This document shows positions 52,325 through 60,372 of a DNA stretch of 64,000 nucleotides, piece after piece. Made by a program: the position numbers and the translations under genes. The notes below the pieces were generated by a model. The model saw nothing but the letters and a program-made list of their open reading frames with translations, was not told the origin of the DNA and did not search any database. Where the stretch lies: NCBI GenBank assembly GCA_966211335.1, contig CBIHNF010000001.1:124001-188000 (forward strand), written 5' to 3'. Numbering within the stretch: position 1 is the stretch's first letter; each line of letters begins with the position of its first letter. Source of the stretch: JAPWJZ01 sp966211335 (GTDB taxonomy: Bacteria; Pseudomonadota; Alphaproteobacteria; Micavibrionales; UBA2020).

Positions 52325-55300
52325 TATTTTGACCCTCCTTTACCAGCTGTCGGTGTGCGGCGCGCCGTGGTCTTCTTGGTTTTTTTCTTGGCGCCCGTCT
52401 GCTTCACGGTGCTCCACTCGCCGGCACGGCTGAGGTGTTCGTAGTTATGGTAGCGCGGCGCCCATTCGGGCTTCGGCGTCGAAAGGTATGGCGTTTTCTT
52501 GTCGTTGAAGGTTTTGACCAGATTCGTCACGCCTTCGCGCGCTTCGGAGACGAGCTGTTTCACATCGCCCTTGACCTTGGTCACTTCCGCCGCCGGACGG
52601 CCGCCGGAGAGTTTCCAGTACTGGATTTCGCCGACTTCATTGGCATCAATTTTATCGAAGCCCCCTGTGAAGGCGATGAGCGCTTCGAGCGTCAGCTGCG
52701 GAGAAAACCCAAGTGCGACGGATTTCTGCGTCGGTACGGCGCCGGTTTTATAGTCGATGATCACGGTCTGGTCATCCGCGTTGCGGTCGATACGGTCGGC
52801 GATGGCGGTGAGGGTGAAGGTTTCGCCATCCCCCAGATCAATCTCCAGCTTGCCGCGCACTTCTGTGCCGAGGTTGCGGGTCATTTCGCGGCGCTCGGCT
52901 TCAAACTTCACGAACCATTTGGCAATACGCTCGAAGCGCGGCCACCAGAAGGACTGCACCGACGGGTTGTTGAGGCGCGTCTTGAAAGCATCCTCGCCGA
53001 TTTTCAGCAATTCTTCATAGGCGTTGTCCGGCATGCGGTCAGGATATTTTTTCACAAAGGCATCCAGCGCATCGTGCGTAAACGTGCCGCGTTCGGAAAC
53101 GGACGGCGAGGCATCGAGCGGGTCACGCGGGCGGATTTTGAGGATGTATTTGGCGTAAACGGTATAGGGGTCGCGCATGAGCGCTTCAATGGCGGTCGCC
53201 GGCAGCTGCTTTGGGCGCACGGCGACGGGCGGGCGCGGCTCCGGCGGCGCAATCGGCGTCACTTCGGACGGCGTATGCATGGCGGTGTGGATGTCCAGCA
53301 GCTGGCTCTTGTTCTGGATATCATCGGCAAGGCCCGCGCCCTTCAACACCATCATAAGGCGCGTCAGGAAGGGCGATGCCACGGTCGGCGCATCGCCGGA
53401 GCGGACGGAGCGGGAGAGCAGCACATTGGGGTTGGAAATGGCCTGCATAAACTGATGCGCCGAATGGCCGATGGATTCATCAAGCGGCGGCAGGCCGATC
53501 GCTTTCACCATGTCGGGCGAGAGCCAGGGCGATTCATCTGGCCGCTTCGGCCAGACTTCATCGTTGAGGCCGCCGACGATGACGGTGTCGGATTTCACGA
53601 GGCGCGCCTGTTCGGGCGTCAGGATTTTCAGCATCGGATGCGGCTGCGTTGCCGGCTGCACGTTCACATCGCGCATAAGGCCGTGCAGGACGTCCACATA
53701 GTCGCGGCCCGTGACATCGGGGATATATTTGGCGGCTTCTCGCAGCTGCGTCAGGAAACGGGCGGATTTAACGCCGTGATCGCCGCGCCACAAACGGTCG
53801 GCACCGGATTCTTTATCGTCTTTCGCCAGGGCTTCGGCGAAGCGGATGTGATCATCCAGGAATTCCTTGAACGGCAGCGGCTTGGCCGAGGCCATTTTGT
53901 CGAAGAAGTTCTTGCCGGCGGTTTCCAGCGCATTCACGACATCGTCGAGTTCTTTTTTGGCGGCATCCAGCTCCGTCTGCGGTTTATGATCCGGCCTGCG
54001 TGCGGCGCGGTTAAAGGCGGCGGTGAGTGTCTGGCGGAGTCCTTCCGCGCCCGGCGCGGGGCGGGGGCCGTGGAGCGCGATATCTTCCAATTTGAAAAGT
54101 TTTTCGGCAAAGCCGGATTGCGCTTCACCCAAGGCGGCGAGCGGGTGCTTCAACGCCTCCAGCATTGGCACCGGGGCCCATTCTTCCGCCGCCATATTTG
54201 CGGTCGCGAGCAGGTAAATGCCGCTTTGTGTTTCGGCGAGGGATTTGCCGGCGCTGTCTTCACATTCAATTTTCCAGTGGCGCAGGCGCGCGGCGACGCG
54301 GCGGGCGAGCGAGCGGTCACCCGTGACAAGGGCGGCGGTGCGACCCGGCACTTCCAGCGTTTCGCGCATTTTGAGCGCAATGACGGAGGCTTCTTCCTGC
54401 TGGGAGCCTGCGGTAATCAAATCCATTCCGTTTAAGGATTGTACGTCAATTTCGCGCTCGCCCGTCGGTGCTACAGGGCCGTTTTTATTGGCGGCTTTGC
54501 GGGGCGTCTTGCGGCGGGCGGTCAAGTTGCTCCAGCCTTCCGAGGTGCCGGCGGGGCGCATGACTTCGCGCATCAGTTTTTGCCGCTCGGTATTCGTGGT
54601 TTTCAAATCATTGGCGCGCACATGCTTGGGCGCGGGCAGCGTTTCCTGCCAGTGCTGCACATCGGCGCGGTCGACGCCGAAGGCATTCAGCATTTTCTTG
54701 AAGGCGTATTGCGGATGCACGGGGCCCACAACATCCCAGCTTTTCTGGTCGAGCGATTTGTCAACGCCCGGCAGCACCACCGCGCCCTGCGGCAGCTGCG
54801 AAACGGAACTCAGCAGTGACAACACCGCCGGCGTCGTATCGGTAAAGCCGACGGCGATCATGGGTTTTGTGGTGGGGTTTTGCTTCCAGTGGAAGGCCTG
54901 AATTTCAATCAACGCGTTTTTATGGTCTTCGGGGTCGACCATGCCGAGCTTTTCAAGGCGCTGCGGCCATGTATGGCTGAGGATTTTCAAAAATTCAGCA
55001 GTATGTGACCACTGCGCTTTGAATTCCGGCGGCACCAGCTTGTCGACATTCTTCAGCTCAATGTTATTGCGCTGCAGTTCATCGAGGAAGCGGCCAAGCT
55101 CGCCACCAAGCTTGATAGCTTTCTGTACCGAAGACGCCATGCCGGGGATTTTCAAAATTTCTTCGGCCAGCATGAGTTGGCGGTGGAGGCGCGGCACGGC
55201 GGGCGGAATATCCATCAGCGCCTGCGACAAAATCGGGTTGTCGGAAACCTTCAGGCCCAAATCGTCATTGTCCATGTCCCCGGGGCTGTCGATGCGCGGC

Positions 55301-55521
55301 ATGATGCCGGGCTTGCCGCCCTGCTGTTCCATGAAGGCCTGACGCAGCAGGTCGCGCGTCGCGCGGTCGGGCACCAGAATGGTGTAGTCAGAAAGCCTTA
55401 AGGGATCATCGCCGGTGCGGTCGAGGATGCCGCGCGCAACAGCATCAAGGAAGGGTTTGTCCGGCGCGACGGTGAAGACGCGCTGTGTGCTGGCTGGTAG
55501 CGGCGAACCTGAAGTGGTCAC
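52324..55521 (-). CDS. addB: Double-strand break repair protein AddB
   Basis: About 1065 residues. It begins STQRVFTVAPDKPFLDAVARGIL, then has a degenerate helicase region (VGFTDTTPAVLSLL, PGVDKSL, VIVGGLNDEVWPKRP) and the PD-(D/E)XK nuclease at the end: AIEALMRDPYTVYAKYILKI, GTFTHDALDAF, TLTAIADRIDRNADDQTVIIDYKTGAVP. The final 45 residues are Lys/Thr-rich. I chose GTG 55521, ten bases after AAGGGA; TTG 55554 gives 11 more residues (AGGLRRDKAAV). addB and addA share one base. Confidence 0.93.
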   Translation of the reverse strand: MTTSGSPLPASTQRVFTVAPDKPFLDAVARGILDRTGDDPLRLSDYTILVPDRATRDLLRQAFMEQQGGKPGIMPRIDSPGDMDNDDLGLKVSDNPILSQALMDIPPAVPRLHRQLMLAEEILKIPGMASSVQKAIKLGGELGRFLDELQRNNIELKNVDKLVPPEFKAQWSHTAEFLKILSHTWPQRLEKLGMVDPEDHKNALIEIQAFHWKQNPTTKPMIAVGFTDTTPAVLSLLSSVSQLPQGAVVLPGVDKSLDQKSWDVVGPVHPQYAFKKMLNAFGVDRADVQHWQETLPAPKHVRANDLKTTNTERQKLMREVMRPAGTSEGWSNLTARRKTPRKAANKNGPVAPTGEREIDVQSLNGMDLITAGSQQEEASVIALKMRETLEVPGRTAALVTGDRSLARRVAARLRHWKIECEDSAGKSLAETQSGIYLLATANMAAEEWAPVPMLEALKHPLAALGEAQSGFAEKLFKLEDIALHGPRPAPGAEGLRQTLTAAFNRAARRPDHKPQTELDAAKKELDDVVNALETAGKNFFDKMASAKPLPFKEFLDDHIRFAEALAKDDKESGADRLWRGDHGVKSARFLTQLREAAKYIPDVTGRDYVDVLHGLMRDVNVQPATQPHPMLKILTPEQARLVKSDTVIVGGLNDEVWPKRPDESPWLSPDMVKAIGLPPLDESIGHSAHQFMQAISNPNVLLSRSVRSGDAPTVASPFLTRLMMVLKGAGLADDIQNKSQLLDIHTAMHTPSEVTPIAPPEPRPPVAVRPKQLPATAIEALMRDPYTVYAKYILKIRPRDPLDASPSVSERGTFTHDALDAFVKKYPDRMPDNAYEELLKIGEDAFKTRLNNPSVQSFWWPRFERIAKWFVKFEAERREMTRNLGTEVRGKLEIDLGDGETFTLTAIADRIDRNADDQTVIIDYKTGAVPTQKSVALGFSPQLTLEALIAFTGGFDKIDANEVGEIQYWKLSGGRPAAEVTKVKGDVKQLVSEAREGVTNLVKTFNDKKTPYLSTPKPEWAPRYHNYEHLSRAGEWSTVKQTGAKKKTKKTTARRTPTAGKGGSK

Positions 55522-55615
55522 GGCAGCTTTGTCCCTTCGCAATCCGCCAGCCAATATATATTGGCAGGCAGCGTTGAAAAACCGAATCTGGATGTCTCAA
55601 GGTTGATGGTCATAA

Positions 55616-55635
55616 TTAGAACGAAACGGTTCTAA
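55616..55635. promoter_or_regulatory. Palindrome, candidate operator
   Basis: TTAGAAC at 55616-55622 is followed after six bases by its exact reverse complement GTTCTAA at 55629-55635. It is about 95 bases upstream of addB (GTG start). GAAC-N6-GTTC is inverted, so it does not match the direct-repeat LexA box, and the spacer is two bases longer than in the Gram-positive type. A two-fold symmetric regulator could bind here. Alternatively it is chance. Confidence 0.4.
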
Positions 55636-55655
55636 AAGATATGGGCCATCTGGTC

Positions 55656-55664
55656 TTATCCACA
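55656..55664 (+). promoter_or_regulatory. DnaA box (single, consensus)
   Basis: TTATCCACA, the exact DnaA high-affinity consensus, sits in the addB-sdhC intergenic region. Only one copy is visible here and no cluster, so an origin is unlikely; it might regulate the flanking promoters or be a titration site. Confidence 0.4.
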
Positions 55665-55855
55665 GCAAATTCAGGTCAGGTTATGTGCTATGGCTCGAAG
55701 CCTATTTCATTCATATGAAAAGTCAAGGCGTGGCCGTAAAAATTACCTGCCCTTTTTCGCCGATTGCACCCTAGACGGGTAACAAGCGGAAAGCGTATGT
55801 TGCGTTAAGTTGCGCGGCGCAGAAAAAGCCGCCTCAATAAGGGATCAATAAAATT

Positions 55856-56236
55856 ATGGCAAATATAGACCGCCCCCTTTCCCCGCACCTGCAGGTCTAT
55901 CGCTGGAAGCTGACGATGGCGATGTCCATCCTGCACCGCATGACCGGCGTGGGCCTCGCCTTCGGCGCGATTATCCTGACCTGGTGGCTGCTCGCCGCCT
56001 GGATGGGCCCGCAAAGCTTTGCGCAGTTTCATGACCTTGCGCATTCCATTGTCGGGCAGCTGATGCTGTTCGGCTGGGTCTGGGCCTTCAGCTACCACTT
56101 CTTCAACGGCATCCGCCACATGGTCTGGGACACCGGACGCTGGCTTGACCTCAAGCACGCTTTTGCCAGCGGCTGGGTTGTGCTGATTTTGTCGTTCATT
56201 TCCGCCGGCGCCATCTGGTGCGCGGCCACCAACTAA
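55856..56236 (+). CDS. sdhC: Succinate dehydrogenase cytochrome b556 subunit
   Basis: 126 residues with three membrane helices. PLSPHLQVYRWKLTMAMSILHRMTGVGL is the standard SdhC start with the Ser/Arg quinone-site residues. FSYHFFNGIRHMVWDTG carries the heme-ligand His and its partner. It anchors the complex and binds ubiquinone and heme b in the inner membrane. First gene of the sdh operon. Confidence 0.95.
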   Translation: MANIDRPLSPHLQVYRWKLTMAMSILHRMTGVGLAFGAIILTWWLLAAWMGPQSFAQFHDLAHSIVGQLMLFGWVWAFSYHFFNGIRHMVWDTGRWLDLKHAFASGWVVLILSFISAGAIWCAATN

Positions 56237-56253
56237 GAGCAGGACGTTTCAAC

Positions 56254-56664
56254 ATGGCACATGGCCAGCCTTCCCTTCGCACCCCCCTTGGCCGCGCGCG
56301 TGGCATGGGTTCTGCCCAATCCGGCACGCACCACTGGTGGATGCAGCGGGTTTCTTCCATCGCGCTGCTGCCTTTAAGCCTGTTCTGGCTGTTCTCGCTG
56401 CATAATATTGTTGATGCTGATCACGCGCATTTCGTGAACTGGATCGGCCACCCGGCGATTGCGATTGCCGCTATTCTTTTCGTCATCGCCAGTTTCTACC
56501 ATGCCGCCCTTGGCCTGCAGGTGGTGGTTGAAGACTATGTGCATCATGAAGGCTGGAAACTTGGCCTTCTGCTGCTAAATCAGATTGGCTTTATTTTTAT
56601 GGGCGTCGCTTGCGTTGCCGCCATTGTGTGGCTTAGCCTCGCCGCTCACGTCATTTCCGGGTAA
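56254..56664 (+). CDS. sdhD: Succinate dehydrogenase membrane anchor subunit
   Basis: 136 residues. Three helices (about 37-50, 62-82, 102-130) with HHWWMQRVSSIALLPLSLFW and FYHAALGLQVVVEDYVHHEG, the SdhD pattern with the conserved His and Tyr near the quinone site. ATG 56254 follows AGCAGGACG. sdhA begins five bases downstream. Confidence 0.94.
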   Translation: MAHGQPSLRTPLGRARGMGSAQSGTHHWWMQRVSSIALLPLSLFWLFSLHNIVDADHAHFVNWIGHPAIAIAAILFVIASFYHAALGLQVVVEDYVHHEGWKLGLLLLNQIGFIFMGVACVAAIVWLSLAAHVISG

Positions 56665-56669
56665 TCACC

Positions 56670-58460
56670 ATGCAACAGACCTATCCTATCGTCGAACATG
56701 AATATGACGTCGTTGTCGTCGGCGCCGGCGGCGCAGGCCTCCGCGCCACTTTCGGCATGGCGGAAAAAGGCCTAAAAACCGCCTGCATCACGAAGGTGTT
56801 CCCGACCCGCTCGCACACTGTCGCGGCGCAGGGCGGCATTTCTGCCGCGCTTGGCAACAACGGTGAAGACGACTGGCGCTGGCACATGTACGACACCGTC
56901 AAGGGCTCCGACTGGCTCGGCGACCAGGACGCAATTGAATATATGTGCCGTGAAGCTATTCCCGCGGTGATCGAGCTGGAACACTACGGCGTGCCGTTCA
57001 GCCGCACCGATGAAGGCAAGATTTACCAGCGCGCCTTCGGCGGCATGACGACGCATATGGGCAAGGGCACCGCGCGCCGCACCTGCGCCGCTGCCGACCG
57101 CACAGGCCACGCCATTCTGCACACGCTGTACCAGCAGTCCCTGAAACACAAAGCCGAATTCTTCATCGAATATTTCGCGCTCGACCTCATCATGGATGAT
57201 GAAGGCGTTTGCCGCGGCGTGATGGCGTGGAATTTGGCGGATGGCACCATCCACCGCTTCCGCGCGCATTCGGTTGTGCTGGCGACGGGCGGTTACGGCC
57301 GCGCCTATTTCTCCTGCACCTCGGCGCATACCTGCACGGGCGATGGCAATGCCATGGTCCTGCGCGCGGGCCTGCCGCTGCAGGACATGGAATTCATCCA
57401 GTTCCACCCGACCGGCATTTACGGCGCCGGCTGCCTGATCACCGAAGGCGTGCGCGGCGAAGGCGGCTACCTCACCAATTCCGAAGGCGAGCGGTTTATG
57501 GAGCGCTATGCGCCTTCCGCTAAAGATCTCGCTTCGCGAGATGTCGTCTCCCGCTCCATGACCATCGAAATCCGCGAAGGCCGCGGCGTCGGCGACCAAA
57601 AAGACCATATCCACCTGCACCTTGAACACCTTGACCCCGCCATCATCCGCGAGCGCCTGCCGGGCATTGCGGAGACCGCGCGCATCTTCTCCAACGTCGA
57701 TGTGACGAAGGCGCCGATCCCCGTGCTGCCGACGGTGCATTACAACATGGGCGGTATTCCGACCAACGTGCATACGGAAGTCGTCAACCCGACGAAGGAT
57801 GACCCCGACCGTATCGTGCCGGGCCTGATGGCGGTGGGGGAAGCGGCCTGCGTTTCCGTGCATGGCGCGAACCGCCTCGGCTCCAACTCCCTCCTCGACC
57901 TCGTCGTCTTCGGGCGCGCGGCCGCAATTCAGGCGGCGAAAGTGATTACCCCCGGCGCATCGCACAAGCGCCTGCCGGCCGATGCCGGCAGCAATTCGCT
58001 GGAACGCCTTGACCGGTTGCGCAATGCAAAGGGCGCGACGCGCACCTCCGCCCTCCGCCTCAACATGCAGAAAACGATGCAGGAACACTGCGCGGTTTTC
58101 CGCACCTCGAAGCTGCTCAAAGAAGGCGTCGACAAGATGGGCAAGCTCTTTGGCGGCAGAGCCGACCTTGGCGTTGCCGACCGCTCCATGATCTGGAACT
58201 CGGACCTTGTCGAAACCATCGAGCTTGATAACCTGATGTATCAGGCCGTTGCCTCCGTCGTTTCTGCGGAAAACCGCAAAGAATCCCGCGGCGCGCATGC
58301 GCATGAAGACTTCCCCGACCGCAACGATCAGGAATGGATGAAGCACAGCGTCGTCTACGTGAACGACGAGGGCAAGACCAGCATGACCTACCGCCCCGTC
58401 CATATGCGCACGCTGACGAATGAAGCTGAAGTGGTGCCGCCGAAAGCGCGGGTTTACTAA
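56670..58460 (+). CDS. sdhA: Succinate dehydrogenase flavoprotein subunit
   Basis: 596 residues. VVVGAGGAGLRATFGMAEKG is the FAD Rossmann motif; TRSHTVAAQGGISAAL holds the His for covalent FAD; GRAYFSCTSAHTCTGDGNAM and QFHPTGIYGAGCLITEGVRGEGG are FAD- and dicarboxylate-site segments; and HGANRLGSNSLLDLVVFGRAA closes the FAD domain. It oxidises succinate to fumarate in the TCA cycle. The gene is complete. Confidence 0.98.
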   Translation: MQQTYPIVEHEYDVVVVGAGGAGLRATFGMAEKGLKTACITKVFPTRSHTVAAQGGISAALGNNGEDDWRWHMYDTVKGSDWLGDQDAIEYMCREAIPAVIELEHYGVPFSRTDEGKIYQRAFGGMTTHMGKGTARRTCAAADRTGHAILHTLYQQSLKHKAEFFIEYFALDLIMDDEGVCRGVMAWNLADGTIHRFRAHSVVLATGGYGRAYFSCTSAHTCTGDGNAMVLRAGLPLQDMEFIQFHPTGIYGAGCLITEGVRGEGGYLTNSEGERFMERYAPSAKDLASRDVVSRSMTIEIREGRGVGDQKDHIHLHLEHLDPAIIRERLPGIAETARIFSNVDVTKAPIPVLPTVHYNMGGIPTNVHTEVVNPTKDDPDRIVPGLMAVGEAACVSVHGANRLGSNSLLDLVVFGRAAAIQAAKVITPGASHKRLPADAGSNSLERLDRLRNAKGATRTSALRLNMQKTMQEHCAVFRTSKLLKEGVDKMGKLFGGRADLGVADRSMIWNSDLVETIELDNLMYQAVASVVSAENRKESRGAHAHEDFPDRNDQEWMKHSVVYVNDEGKTSMTYRPVHMRTLTNEAEVVPPKARVY

Positions 58461-58463
58461 GCC

Positions 58464-58904
58464 ATGAAGCGCTGCGCCTTCGCCTCCCTCGCTGTTGTTG
58501 CCGCTGTTATTTCGGTATCAGCCGCGATTGCGGCGACGACCAGCACCGAGACGATCGAGAAATGCTGGAAACCCGGCATGAGCCATGACGCAGCGATGGA
58601 TTGCGAAGCCGCTGAACTGAAAATCGTCGAAAAGCAGCTTGATAATCTTTACGCAAAGCTACACGCAGAAGCCAAGGAATGGGAAAGCGAGTCGCCTGAT
58701 AGCGTTGCCTATCAAGGGCTAAATGAAAATTTAAGCAAAAGCGAGGCTGCCTTCAAAGCGTTTGTGAAAGCACAATGCGGTTATGAAGTTCAGCTCTATG
58801 GTACGGGAAACGGAGCAGGAGACGCTATGTCTCTTTGCCCAATTCGCCTGATTTCAGAGCAGCTCAAAAGTCTTGAGCCCACTAAAAATCCACGCAAGAA
58901 CTAG
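58464..58904 (+). CDS. Secreted DUF1311/LprI-like protein
   Basis: 146 residues. Signal peptide to about 23 (SVSAAIAATT), then the LprI/DUF1311 features: EKCWKPGMSHDAAMDCEAAELKIVEKQLDNLYAKL, LSKSEAAFKAFVKAQCGYE and a final CPIRLISEQLKSLE. Four cysteines match the family, which includes a mycobacterial lysozyme inhibitor. It starts three bases after sdhA, as if co-transcribed, but its second half is more AT-rich than sdhA. A palindromic repeat follows. Confidence 0.82.
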   Translation: MKRCAFASLAVVAAVISVSAAIAATTSTETIEKCWKPGMSHDAAMDCEAAELKIVEKQLDNLYAKLHAEAKEWESESPDSVAYQGLNENLSKSEAAFKAFVKAQCGYEVQLYGTGNGAGDAMSLCPIRLISEQLKSLEPTKNPRKN

Positions 58905-58911
58905 CCCGATT

Positions 58912-58984
58912 TGTCATCGGGAACGCAGTGAGGGATCTCCTCTTGCTGAAGAAGTGGAGATTTCTCGCTGCGCTCGAGATGACA
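58912..58984. repeat. REP-like imperfect palindromic element
   Basis: TGTCATCGGGAACGCAGTGAG and its imperfect complement CTCGCTGCGCTCGAGATGACA flank GGATCTCC...GGAGAT arms around a 15-base loop. The structure and the TGTCAT...ATGACA ends match mobile palindromic repeats scattered in bacterial genomes. It could also act as an mRNA stabiliser or attenuator between the DUF1311 gene and the rest of the locus. Copies elsewhere cannot be checked inside this window. Confidence 0.75.
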
Positions 58985-58994
58985 GTGTTTCGGA

Positions 58995-59288
58995 TTACGG
59001 CTGAACGCGTTTCAGGCTTTTCGCATCAATCGCGTTGTTTTTGACGGTGACTTCGTAGGCGCGCTCGGTGCCGCCAAACTGGGGTTTCAGGGCGACGGTG
59101 TTGAAAGCGGTGCCGGCCTTGCCCTGGCGCTTCATTTCATCGAAGCCGCGGGTGATGACTTTAATATCATCATCGGGGCCGAAGCAGCCGCCGCTGGTGA
59201 CGGAGGCCGAAAAAACCTCGACGCCGTCTTTTTTGAAGCTGACGTTGGAAAAGCTGGCCATGATGCCGAGGGGCTGATGCTTGGGCAT
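58995..59288 (-). CDS. Hypothetical small protein
   Basis: 97 residues, unrecognised, oriented opposite to the sdh genes. Beta-rich: SFSNVSFKKDGVEVFSASVTSGG, CFGPDDDIKVITRGFDEMKRQGK, NTVALKPQFGGTERAYEVTVKNNAI. One cysteine. Start at 59288 is MPKHQPLG; an internal ATG at 59261 (MASF) is also possible. It separates the DUF1311 gene from sdhB. Confidence 0.65.
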   Translation of the reverse strand: MPKHQPLGIMASFSNVSFKKDGVEVFSASVTSGGCFGPDDDIKVITRGFDEMKRQGKAGTAFNTVALKPQFGGTERAYEVTVKNNAIDAKSLKRVQP

Positions 59289-59496
59289 GCTGAAAATCCT
59301 TTAAATGAAAATTTGAAAACCGGATATTCAAGTACCAACTGCGCCTGTTTCTGTCAATCGCACCCGCCTTGGGGCAATATGGCAAAAAGCCAAGTGGTTG
59401 AAATTAAAATAATTTGCAAGTTCCCCCTTTCCTTCCGGCGCCAAAATGCATATTTTTGAGTGACTGTTTTCACTAAACGCCAGCGGAATAAACCAG
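59289..59496. other. 208-base region upstream of sdhB
   Basis: AT-richer than the flanks around 59395-59420. An inverted pair AGTGA (59459-59463) and TCACT (59470-59474) lies 22 bases before the sdhB start. A promoter for sdhB is expected here, but none is clearly visible. No open frame with similarity. Confidence 0.5.
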
Positions 59497-60291
59497 ATGG
59501 TCGAATTTAGCCTTCCGAAGAACTCCAAAATCACCGACGGGCAGAGCTTTAAAGCCGCCCCCGACGCGAAAAAGACGCGCAACTTCCGCGTCTACCGCTG
59601 GAATCCGGACGACAAAAAAAACCCGCGCCTCGACAGCTATGAAATCGACATGGCCAAATGCGGGCCCATGGTTCTGGACGCGCTCATCTACATCAAGAAC
59701 GAAGTCGACCCGACGCTGACCTTCCGCCGCTCCTGCCGCGAAGGGGTCTGCGGTTCCTGCGCGATGAACATCGATGGCACCAACACGCTGGCCTGCACAA
59801 AGCACCTTGATGATATCAAGGGCGAGGTGAAAATCACCCCTCTGCCGCATATGCCGGTCATCAAGGACCTCGTGCCGGATCTTTCCATTCCCTATGCGCA
59901 GCTGGCCACCATCGAGCCATGGATGAAAAAGGAATCGCCGGCGCCGAGCCGCGAGAACCTGCAAAGCTCCGATGATGCGAATTTGCTGAACGGCGATGAC
60001 GGCAAAGGCCCCGCCGCCTGCATTTTGTGCTTCTGCTGCTCGACGTCCTGCCCCAGCTACTGGTGGAACGGCGAGCGCTTTTTGGGCCCCGCCGTTCTTA
60101 TTCAGGCCTACCGCTGGATTGCCGATACGCGCGATGAAGGCACCGGCGAGCGCCTTGACCAGCTGGAAGACCCCTTCCGGTTGTACCGCTGCCACACCAT
60201 TATGAACTGCACCAATGCCTGCCCCAAGGGCCTCAACCCGGCGCTGGCGATTGCAGAGATCAAAAAGTTAATGGTCGCGCGCAAAGTCTAA
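59497..60291 (+). CDS. sdhB: Succinate dehydrogenase iron-sulfur subunit
   Basis: 264 residues. [2Fe-2S] ligands are in CREGVCGSCAMNIDGTNTLAC; the [4Fe-4S]/[3Fe-4S] sites are in CILCFCCSTSCPSYWW and CHTIMNCTNACPKGLNP. It passes electrons from FAD to quinone. The gene should sit directly after sdhA; here it is 1036 bases away with other genes between, so it probably has its own promoter in 59289-59496, where I cannot locate hexamers with confidence. Confidence 0.97.
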   Translation: MVEFSLPKNSKITDGQSFKAAPDAKKTRNFRVYRWNPDDKKNPRLDSYEIDMAKCGPMVLDALIYIKNEVDPTLTFRRSCREGVCGSCAMNIDGTNTLACTKHLDDIKGEVKITPLPHMPVIKDLVPDLSIPYAQLATIEPWMKKESPAPSRENLQSSDDANLLNGDDGKGPAACILCFCCSTSCPSYWWNGERFLGPAVLIQAYRWIADTRDEGTGERLDQLEDPFRLYRCHTIMNCTNACPKGLNPALAIAEIKKLMVARKV

Positions 60292-60372
60292 GACTTTCAT
60301 GCGCTAAAAACCGCTCCTTGCCACAAGTTTTATTGCGGCTATGATATTGGCTATCCAATATAAGGAATTGCC

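Larger units (their letters stand above)
55522..55855. other. Divergent intergenic region of addBA and sdhCD
   Basis: 334 bases. It contains a 7-base-arm palindrome (TTAGAAC-GAAACG-GTTCTAA, 55616-55635) and a perfect 9-base DnaA box (TTATCCACA, 55656-55664), both listed below. Farther right, GCGGC and GCCGC arms near 55813-55832 could form a small hairpin in the sdhC leader, and AAGGGAT precedes the sdhC ATG. I see no open frame. Confidence 0.7.

Noticed and set aside
50267..54435. Long + strand frames of 635 and 666 codons opposite addA and addB
   Set aside because: High GC at third positions keeps antisense frames open; both lie wholly within clearly assigned AddAB.
55616..55635. LexA box in front of addB
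   Set aside because: GAAC and GTTC are inverted with a six-base spacer; the alphaproteobacterial LexA site is a direct repeat with seven bases. Kept only as an unassigned palindrome.
55656..55664. Replication origin near the DnaA box
   Set aside because: Only one box is present, there is no AT-rich unwinding stretch or cluster, and no origin-associated genes are near.
56772..58403. 543-codon minus-strand frame opposite sdhA
   Set aside because: sdhA is certain; the antisense frame shows no domain.
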